Shown here piece after piece: positions 56,793-64,000 of a DNA stretch of 64,000 nucleotides. The translations under genes and the position numbers were made by a program. The DNA is from Paragorgia papillata (Eukaryota > Cnidaria > Anthozoa > Scleralcyonacea > Coralliidae). The stretch's first letter is position 1. The number at the start of each line of letters is the position of its first letter. The stretch lies in contig JAWNZC010000123.1 in NCBI GenBank assembly GCA_035771165.1, positions 248,001 through 312,000 of the forward strand. The letters are read 5' to 3'. The notes under the pieces are model-generated. The model was not told where the DNA came from. It was given only the letters and a program-made list of their open reading frames with translations, and did no database searches.

Positions 56793-57176
56793 AGGCCTGT
56801 TTGTATGGAGGCGAGTAACTGTACCTGGCCTGCCGAGTTACTCGGCACATGACGAGTATCTAGTCGGTAGAGCAAACACTGTTTTTCCCACCACAGTGTT
56901 TATGTGACAGGTGGGTAACTCACCCTGGGAAGAAATCGGCACTGGAAGCCAGGATCTTGGCAAGGTGGAAATTATAAACATTTCCCCGTATAAACATTTT
57001 CCCCTGGGTAACTCGGCATTGCAGGATGAATTTTCTATATTTGTTGCTTTATGTCACTTTCAAATATCACAACCCACCAGGTAACTCACTTTCATATATA
57101 AACGGAATGTAAAATTTACCCTGGCAAACCGGGTAACTCAGCTGACTGAGTAACTCGGCTCCATATAAACAGGCCC
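56793..57176. mobile_element. MITE with GAGTAACTCGG motifs, termini AGGCCTGTTTGTATGGAG
   Basis: Right end is the inverse (CTCCATATAAACAGGCCC); TGA flanks both ends. The interior has repeated GAGTAACTC(G)GC and GGTAACTC motifs. It resembles the MITE at 47976-48382 in end sequence and motif design. Confidence 0.75.
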
Positions 57177-57189
57177 TGAATATTGTAGA

Positions 57190-57300
57190 TAATTACTCGG
57201 GCTATCTGTGGTAGCCGAGTCTAAATTTCGGCTCTGTTATTTTTTGTGTTGACAAATTGCAAGGCTTTGTGAAACCACGCGGTGTGCTCATACCTCTTCG
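57190..57300. repeat. Repeat 'R', copy 2, left segment
   Basis: Inverse similarity to 13170-13310 (ATTACTCGGGCT, TAGCCGAGTCT, TCGGCTCTGTTATTTT, AAACCACGCGGTGTG). The rest of the copy is displaced to 60640-61690 by 3.3 kb of inserted sequence. Confidence 0.7.
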
Positions 57301-57301
57301 G

Positions 57302-57999
57302 TGAGCACCACAGGGAGCCCAACTCTGACACCTGTGATGGTCCTTCCTCTTTCTTTGTTTTATTATATTGAGCTTCTGACTGAAAACCGAGGCCGCTTAA
57401 CTGAAAACCGAGGCTCTTTTTTTGTTTTATTATATTGAGCTTCTGACCGAAAACCGAGGCCTCTTAACAGTTGTGTAAACTGGTTAACAGTTGGTAATAT
57501 ATGCATATATATGCAAATTGCAGCGCGCGGTAATTTGAAACTCGAAACAGCTGTTGGGCTTCTGTGTCACGTGAATGGCGCGTGACGCTCACTGAAAGCT
57601 GCGTTCTTTGTCGTAGTAATTTGAGCTCGAACAAATTGACGTTGGCGGAACACCCGTGGTGTTCGTGGTTCCCATTAACTACATTTTAACGTATAAAAAA
57701 CTTGTTTCTCTTTCGCGTGTTTAGTCGTCTCAGCTTTCAGTGATCGTCACGCGCCATTCACGTGGCACAGAAGCCCAACAGCTGTTTCGAGTTTCAAATT
57801 ACCGCGCGCTGCAATTTGCATATATATGCATATATTACCAACTGTTAACCAGTTTACACAACTGTTAAGCCCTTGGTTTTCAGTCAGAAGCTCAATATAA
57901 TAAAACAAAAAAAGAGCCTCGGTTTTCAGTTAAGCGGCCTCGGTTTTCAGTCGAAGGACCATCACAGGAGACAGAGTTGGGCCCCCTGTGTGAGCACTA
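57302..57999. mobile_element. Fold-back element: about 300-bp and 268-bp inverted arms, 130-bp loop
   Basis: Arms 57302-57601 and 57732-57999 are inverse copies (GTGAGCACCACAGGG, GAAAACCGAGGC, TTAACAGTTGTGTAAACTGG, CAGCTGTTTCGAGTTTC). The left arm has an extra internal copy of the GAAAACCGAGGC block. The loop 57602-57731 is unique. It can form a very long hairpin. Confidence 0.85.
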
Positions 58000-58421
58000 G
58001 ATAGTAGTCGCCAAAACCATGTTGAGCCCACAAACACCACTAACCCAGCGGTGACATATAGTATTTTTCTATGTGCACGTGGATAACAGCGTTCATGTTG
58101 AAAAAGACATGGAAAACTCTCCATCCTGGACCAGTAAATTCGACTATTATTAGTATTATGTTATCGGCAGTCACAGCGGATATGTAGATACCTTCCAGCC
58201 TAGACCTAGGCCTTCTATTTCCTATTTGGGGGCCTGGGCCGAAAGGACTGGGGATTGACAACGGGAAATAGAAGGCCAAGTAGATTTCCCAATCAAAACT
58301 GCCCCAAAACTGCCCAACTCTAGATTCTCAAAGTTGGTGGCGTCAAATCTCAAGTTATTAATATTCATGGCCAGAAATTGCGGACATCGACAATGCGCAT
58401 GTGCGTATTTCGTTACTAAAA

Positions 58422-58549
58422 TGGCGTCTGCGCTGATAGGAAAATGTATAGAAAAGAAAAAACATTTCAAAATAAAAGCAATTGAATGGGCCGTTGAATT
58501 ATTTGCCGTGTTGGTTTCTTCTTCTAGACGGCATAATTCCAAAAGAAAT
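58422..58549 (+). CDS. Possible first exon, start of a CENPB/Brinker-type DNA-binding domain
   Basis: ATG 58422 (context AAAATGG) reads MASALIGKCIEKKKHFKIKA then IEWAVE, which resembles helix 1 of the Brinker/CENPB-type helix-turn-helix of pogo/Tc5-related proteins. The sequence after that (LFAVLVSSS) does not fit, so a splice or break may follow near 58495. Weak call. Confidence 0.3.
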
Positions 58550-58689
58550 TAGAGAAAGCAAATCACTTTCTTCCTTTCGAAAGAAAATCGCTACTCACAT
58601 TGATAGCTAATGCAATTATATCTGTACCTGTAAATAGATTACTATACTAGTTAATTAAGTTAGTTCATTTAATACTATATATCTTATAT

Positions 58690-58811
58690 ATTTTATGTAA
58701 ATAGCTTTTAAATTCTAAATCTGTATACTTCTTTTGTACACGCCCCTTGTGGAAATCAGCTTCGGTTGACGGGGTCAGCGTGTTTAAATAAAGTTTTCTA
58801 TCTATCTATCT
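58690..58811 (+). repeat. LINE 3' end with (TCTA)n tail
   Basis: CCCCTTGTGGAAATCAGCTT, CGGTTGACGGGGTC and AATAAAG before TCTATCTATCTA is the 3'-UTR style of CR1/L2-group LINEs. 5' truncated; no coding part. Confidence 0.65.
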
Positions 58812-59342
58812 AATTCAAATCTCATAGATAGTATTTTAACTCAAAATGTCGTAAAATTCACGGTACAATCTTACATTCAAATTTGCAATCTGTGCTTGTG
58901 AATCCCTTGTACAGAAATCGAAAACATCTTACAAGTCATCAGCTTTAACAGTCGCTGGTCGAACATCCTTAAACTGGAGTAAGTTTGCCGAGTTCGTTCC
59001 TCGAAGCCAACATAATCTTTAGTACACACTGAGATTTTCAGCCAGATTTATGACCATTAACAGCGTACATTTTGGAGATAGAAAATACAAAAGTCGAAGA
59101 CAGACAAGTGAATCAAACAGCTCGCCATATATACCAGAAATAACGAAAGTAGTCTTAACCTTTCGCTAGAAAAACTGTGATTTTCCAGATTCTGCCGCCA
59201 TGTTTGATACCAAAATAAAGCTTAGAACCCGGGCTTTCTAATGCCACGGAGAATGAAGTAAACCAGTCGGCCTGGACAGCGTTTAAACGCGTTGCACTTT
59301 TACTTCCGGTTGCAAAACCCCGCGAATTATTATTTTTTTAAC

Positions 59343-59708
59343 ATGTCACACTCGACTGACCATATTAATATACTAAAAGCGTTCAGTTTATCAAAATTCA
59401 AGCAGAAAGTTGTATTGTCTACAAATCACTGTTCAAATCACGTCAAAAAGAGAAGTGTGTCGGAAGAAAAAATAGCGTTCACAATAAATATTCCACTGCA
59501 GCAGCTTAGAAGTTGGCGTGATCTCAAAGATGGAGAAGTGTTACGACCCTACTCGTACGTTCAAATTCTGAACGCTTTCATCAGGCATTACCGAGTACAA
59601 ATAAAGGTAGACTGCAAGAGGATCAATGGCTTGCTGAGAAGAGCTTGTAGTGAGGCAAAGTGCACAAGCTGTAAGAGTGTGATTTCTATGATTTTTTCCA
59701 CCTCGTAA
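59343..59708 (+). CDS. Exon-like ORF of unknown function
   Basis: ATG 59343 reads MSHSTDHINILKAFSLSKFK and remains open to 59708; an upstream in-frame ATG (59292) is less likely. The middle (NIPLQQLRSWRDLKDGEVLR) and a Cys pair (CSEAKCTSCK) look protein-like. A donor-like AGCT/GTAAGA at about 59671 suggests that it is a first exon. A CTTCCGG motif (ETS type) lies near 59302-59308. No family recognised. Confidence 0.4.
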   Translation: MSHSTDHINILKAFSLSKFKQKVVLSTNHCSNHVKKRSVSEEKIAFTINIPLQQLRSWRDLKDGEVLRPYSYVQILNAFIRHYRVQIKVDCKRINGLLRRACSEAKCTSCKSVISMIFSTS

Positions 59709-60319
59709 AATTCTGCACGGGAAGCCGTATTTCATTTCATACCGAAATAGAGAAGCGGTGAGCGATTGTAGGGGTCACCGAGGAGTTTATAGGGAACTCT
59801 GCGAAAGGCTGCTGTACAGTCAGCGCTGGCTCAAATGTCCGCAATTTCTGGCCAAGCATTTACGATATAAATCGAGTATTCCTGGCATTCTGTGAAAGTT
59901 ATTTGATTTCCCGAACGAATCGAATGCATTTTATGTCAAATGAAGGTGAACTCGTGAGTGTATAAATGTAAACGTTCGCCACATGCGTGGCCAATGCTTC
60001 ATGGTTTTCTGTTGATGTTTCTCTGAAGATGATTCTGAAATGGTAATATATCTGCCAGGAGTATTTTACGCTTGAAAGATGTCATATTTTCATGTGTCTA
60101 TAAATAGTCGAATCCAGAGCGTGAAGTTGATAGGAATCGATCAGAGGACATTTGCTGAATATAATTTTAACTTAATATTATGGTTGTAAAATATAGATTT
60201 GATATTTAAGTGGTGGCTCGATGCCGATGGTTGTAAGACTTGTAACTGTGAGAAAAATGAATAAATACAATGGTCTGGGATTGGCAAATCTACCAGGCTT
60301 TTCCGGAGCATTAACTCTG

Positions 60320-60602
60320 CTTACGTCATGAAGCGAATTTAGTTTCCAGTCCCATAGGCCACAGCTCAGCCACGGAAAAGCCTATGTCTAGGCTGGATAC
60401 CTTCCAAAAAGCAAACGACGTTATTCGGGAGTTCGAAATATCGACCACGACAACATATACTGCCAGATTTCAGACGAAGGATTTCGGAAGTAAGGCTATT
60501 TGCTTCATGTTCAAGAAGAAGATTTTTGTTGATACATGTATCGTTGAAAAGGTATTTCCAACTGTTTCCGCTACCGACTGTTTGACGTCACCGCAGAGTT
60601 AG
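60320..60602 (+). pseudogene. Exon-like fragment, transposon-related
   Basis: An open frame from about 60330 reads SSATEKPMSRLDTFQKANDV, then ISTTTTYTARFQTKDFGSKA and stops at 60602. The S/T-T-x-Y...FG pattern recalls N-terminal parts of cnidarian transposon proteins, but I cannot name one. 60350-60400 also recurs inverted at 19768-19806. Confidence 0.3.
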
Positions 60603-60639
60603 TAGTGTCGGCGGGCTCAACATGGTTTTGGCGACTACT

Positions 60640-61690
60640 ATCTAGTGCTCACCCTCATCTTCATCACTGATCTTCATTCTCTGGACGCTATTGCTCTAGT
60701 GTTCGATGACCTGATTTGAAGCTTTTAGAAGATCACAAGTGACTTACTGAACGCTGTTATTCATCAGTCATGTGACTTACAACTGCGTTAACGTTAAATA
60801 TGCTCACTACGCTTACAACTGCAGAGGCATGCAGACATTGATGGCGGTAAATCTACACTAAAAGATGCTGTGCTATTTATATTTCGATCTGTTCTGGGTT
60901 AATATTCCGCCGTTTCGATCAAGACAAACTGATTATAAACGATTTATATGATTTATATGATTTATTGAATTTTAATACTGAAAAGCTAGTATTACTCATG
61001 CTCACAATCTGATAACCTGCTGGCTATTGGAAACTATCTGAAAGATGAGCGAGACATAAACAACGTTGAAAACAGAATACTGACAAACTTGCAAAGCACG
61101 GGTAAATATGCTGTGTTGACATTTCGTGCTGAAGAGACTCAGGTTTACGCTAAATGGGAAAACTTTAAATGTATTGAGGTAATTTTAATATTTGTAATTT
61201 GCTTTGTTATTGCCTGGATTATATTGTATGTATTGTTGTGTTAATAAAGTTATGCCAAATAAACTCGATGCGATTTAACTGCTTCTCGCTAGCTTTAAGC
61301 TTAATATAATTTCATTAGTGTTTTCAGTGTGTGCAACGTACGTTCGCTTGTTGTCGATCGTCTAGGTAATATACTGCTTACTGAGTAGCACCAAATAATG
61401 CCAAAAATACTGATAAACATGTACTATGTCGAATTGTTCGCACGTCTAGATTATAAACGCTGCCAGGTCGCCGCTGCACCAATGTGCCGGTCTTGTCAAC
61501 TTAATAGTTGTCTAATGATTGCTTGAATCTACCGAATCTACCACTAGGTTTTCTGTACTTTTTAACAAACGCTTACTGCAATATGTGCACGCTGTTGCGC
61601 TGTTTCGTGCATAGGCTATGCGCTCGGCTATGGCAAGCTGCATGCAAGCCGAGTGAACGCCTAAGCAGGCGTCTTGTTTAAATTTGAAAA
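60640..61690. repeat. Repeat 'R', copy 2, main segment
   Basis: Inverse of 11672-13163 without the insertion 11838-12358. It gives the empty site (AAGCAATCATTAG on the minus strand, about 61510-61523). Confidence 0.8.
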
Positions 61691-62088
61691 GCTTCCAACC
61701 GTAGCTATGCCTAGATCATTTCAAATTTGCATAACGTGACACTTATAGCTTCGCTACTTGGTTTGGATACAGAAAACTTAGATGAACTGTGCTCTGGATT
61801 CACATTTTTGTGCAGAAATATCTCAAAAACAGCAATAGGCGAATTTCAGTAAGCAATGGCAAACAGACTTGCTAGCGAGCCAACAACAGCATTACTGTAT
61901 GTTTACTTTGTGTGGAGTAATTGCCAGTTTTTTTTTGAAAAATGATGTGTGCGCAACACCCTGAAACTCGTCTATTAGAAAATGAAAAACTGCAAAACAG
62001 GTTACTTTGTCATTTTATGTGTTTTTTCAAATGAGACCGACTTAATTTTCATGTCATTGGCACTTTAATAGTGGGTGTGCAGTGGCGT

Positions 62089-62252
62089 AGGAAGCAAGTT
62101 GATGTTTGAGGGTCACAGCTTCAAAAGGATGCCCTTGTTTTAGGGGGTAGAGCTTCAAAAGGACACTTGAGGCTCATGTTGTATCATAAAAAGGGCGCCT
62201 TACGACAAAGTTGGGGTCACATGCCCCCTCTGCTCTCCGGTTTTACGCCCCT
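62089..62252. mobile_element. Small hAT-like MITE, termini CAGTGGCGTA / TACGCCCCTG
   Basis: Left CAGTGGCGTAGGAAGC, right TTTTACGCCCCTG. Flanks TGGGTGTG and TGGGTGGG differ at one of eight bases. Confidence 0.5.
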
Positions 62253-62330
62253 GTGGGTGGGTGTGTACTAACTGTAAATAACAAGTATACCAGTAATTTA
62301 ATTCCTTTTGCTGCACCTTGGTTTATACAG

Positions 62331-62456
62331 GCGAAACGAAATACTTCAAGAAAATCACATGTCCATTCTGCTCGACTGAACTATTTCCCTGGAGGCATAA
62401 ATTCTGCTTTGAGTGTGGAACAAGTATCAAGGACATAATAGAACAGCTAATTGAAG
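62331..62456 (+). CDS. Host gene exon with a C-x2-C / C-x2-C zinc ribbon
   Basis: Acceptor GGTTTATACAG (good pyrimidine tract upstream) and donor GAAG/GTAC. In phase 1 the exon reads ETKYFKKITCPFCSTELFPW then RHKFCFECGTSIKD. The two Cys pairs are spaced like the N-terminal zinc ribbon of RNF213-type and similar proteins (CPxC ... FCxxCG). The next exon begins in the same phase. Which protein it is cannot be decided from this window. Confidence 0.55.
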
Positions 62457-62608
62457 GTACTATACTTGTGGGCGTAATTTTGTGTATTACATATTTTACA
62501 AATTTAGGGGGTGTTTATACATTAAGGAGCTAACTGAGATGGAATAAGTAAGCGTTTTTCATGAGTTTATATGAGAATGTTTTTAGGTAAAGCAATACAG
62601 TATAAGGT

Positions 62609-62821
62609 AGTTCGTATCTCGGTTGCGCATCAAAATGACGCTTTCTGAGTCGGGATAAAACTTATTTCAATTCATAACATCATGCTGAGGAATTCAGTAT
62701 AGCAAATTGGGAAGTGTGAATGAAAATGAATCTTGAGGCCTCAGCCTGATGTTATGAATTGAAATACGTTTTATCCCGACTCAGAAAGCGTCATTTTGAT
62801 GCGCAGTCGAGATTACGAACT
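62609..62821. mobile_element. Hairpin MITE, about 85-bp arms, in the intron between the two exons
   Basis: GTAGTTCGTATCTCG, GCGCATCAAAATGACGC and TTTCTGAGTCGGGATAAAAC are repeated inverted from 62738 to 62821. The loop is about 45 bp. Confidence 0.85.
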
Positions 62822-63059
62822 GGCTTATTGCGACTTGGACATTTCACAACCAGACTTGGTGTGACCATGCATTGTGCCATTTTGCCTTGGAACAATGGAC
62901 AGCCATTGCTCTACAATAATCAGCCATTGTTCTATGACAACACGGCACGATGTCTAGTCCAAGTCTGTTCACAACGCAGCTAGAAAGTTGTAAAACCCAC
63001 AGAATAACAGTATTAATAACAGTACGTATTAACATATTTGATGATGCGAACACATGCAG

Positions 63060-63334
63060 AGAGTACACAGACCCAAAAAGCTGACGGAAAAGAAAATGCT
63101 GAAGATAATGGGAAAACTGAAGACGAGACAACAGTTCTTTGTAGAAAAAAATCGAAACAATCCGCTGAAAAGAGCAAAGAAAACCAACCTGAAAGGAAAA
63201 ATGATTATAAACGTGTATTCGTAAGTTTGGACGAGGGTTCTAGTGGTACTAGAGATCTGCCTCGAACGGACGTTGATCTGAAAGGAAACCCATGGCCATT
63301 ATCAAGTGAATCACGACAGTCAGATGATGATGAG
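63060..63334 (+). CDS. Host gene exon, Lys/Glu/Ser-rich then DEGSSGTRDLPRTD segment
   Basis: Acceptor CACATGCAG at 63059 and donor GATGAG/GTAAAC at 63335. In phase with the exon at 62331-62456 (both phase 1) it reads ESTQTQKADGKENAEDNGKT, a basic low-complexity stretch (KSKQSAEKSKENQPER) and KRVFVSLDEGSSGTRDLP. The low-complexity part suggests a flexible linker after the zinc ribbon. Borders and phase agreement support the exon; no family match. Confidence 0.5.
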
Positions 63335-64000
63335 GTAAACCTCTAGTTACGCTGCTGTTCATTTTGAATCTATACTTAATTGTTTAATGCTTGCATATTT
63401 CTTAAAAGTGGCATTGTCAAGGCAATCAAAAGGCACTGGGTCTGGATAGAATTAGCGAAAACCGTTTAGTGCAGTTGTTACCAACCAGCTGTGCTTTGGG
63501 GACTCTTGGTACGTTACCGTATTTATTCCAGTAGACGCCCTGGGGGTTTATTGGAAAATTGAGCTCTAAAGGGGGACGTTTATTACAGAGAGGCGTTTAT
63601 TAGAGAGAGGCGTTTATTTCCAAATTTGATATTTCAATTATTAAAAAAAATCGTCACACAAGATTGCATCTCATGATTTTTTGAATAAGATGAAGGTAAT
63701 TGGACAAACACTGGGGTTATATAATGTAGATGAATGTAAATTTACAAAGTACACTGTATGCGGTACTGTATATGGCCTTAGACCAAAATGCGCGTCTTGC
63801 TATTTCTGGGTTGCACGTGACGTCATGGCGGCCATGTTGGTTGGTAGGTACAGAATAATATATTAGATGCTATTGTACCTACCAACCAACATGGCCACTG
63901 TGTCTTTGTCCTCTAAATTTCAGGGGATTGATTGCAACTCATCAATTAAGTAGTTTAGTTTTAGGTAGCCTGCGTTACATGTGGCCGTTTGTGAGACTTG
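63335..64000. other. Intron or flank with small repeats
   Basis: 63540-63625 has repeated GAGAGGCGTTTATTA units. 63829-63896 is a 22-bp inverted repeat (GCCATGTTGGTTGGTAGGTA and inverse) around a short loop. No exon recognised. Confidence 0.45.

Larger units (their letters stand above)
57992..60653. mobile_element. Candidate element bounded by about 60-bp inverted repeats, with exon-like pieces
   Basis: 57992-58053 (GAGCACTAGATAGTAGTCGC, then CAAAACCATGTTGAGCCC) recurs inverted at 60596-60653. Inside are three exon-like segments and a nested inverted pair (GGCCAGAAATTGCGGACAT at about 58371 and its inverse at about 59838). It may be a decayed autonomous transposon or host sequence caught between repeats. 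Confidence 0.4.

Overview
The window looks like animal nuclear DNA, most likely from a cnidarian (inference). Reasons: AT-rich sequence, spliceosomal GT-AG introns, an invertebrate-type Polinton/adintovirus, Ty3/gypsy, LINE, hAT, Mutator-like, CACTA-like and Helitron-like elements, a death-domain open reading frame, and two phase-matched exons of a probable host gene. No bacterial operons, rRNA or CRISPR were seen. Most of the 64 kb is transposon built on transposon.

1-8067: right part of a decaying Polinton (Maverick/adintovirus) provirus; its left end lies outside the window. Plus strand: protein-primed DNA polymerase B (with a 73-nt GT-AG intron and two frameshifts), a small C2H2 zinc-finger gene, the packaging ATPase, the tail of a small protein, and a lineage protein of unknown role. 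Minus strand: penton-type minor capsid protein, a basic pVI/pX-like core protein, the major capsid protein (apparently intact) and an adenain-type protease, packed with 1-3 nt spacing or an ATGA overlap. A degenerate tRNA-Leu-like gene lies antisense between polB and the zinc-finger gene. Two short tandem arrays precede the terminus.

8068-14559: a death-domain ORF, CAGA and TAA microsatellites, a hammerhead-like motif, several MITEs, and a roughly 1.6-kb repeat (11.7-13.3 kb) that recurs inverted at 57-61.7 kb.

14560-29400: one nested stack. A Helitron-like element (14560-29400) holds a second copy of the same family (14750-19606), which holds two Mutator-like elements, one of which holds a hAT element (15372-16672). 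The outer Helitron also holds a hAT element (19627-28537), which is split by an 8229-bp Polinton-shaped element (19652-27880; AG...CT inverted termini, near-perfect 6-bp target duplication). That element has no capsid or polymerase genes; its core is about 4.4 kb of GGA/GAA polypurine repeat.

29401-41014: mostly gene-poor sequence, with a 2.7-kb inverted-repeat element, an inverted Helitron copy (35053-36213), a CACTA-like end with about 98-bp subterminal repeats, and three adjacent MITEs of one family.

41015-52699: a degenerate minus-strand Ty3/gypsy element with 154-bp LTRs. Insertions into it are a Helitron-like copy (no target duplication), a TTAA-flanked MITE, a MITE rich in GATAACTCGG-type motifs, and a 3.6-kb element with a 5-bp target duplication that carries a 5'-truncated LINE. 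The broken gypsy reading frames act as an internal ruler for these insertion sites.

52700-64000: a SINE-like tail, a hAT element with perfect 8-bp duplication (54339-55320), a fold-back element (57302-57999), transposon-like exon fragments, and at the right edge two exons (62331-62456, 63060-63334) of a probable host gene that begins with a C-x2-C/C-x2-C zinc ribbon.
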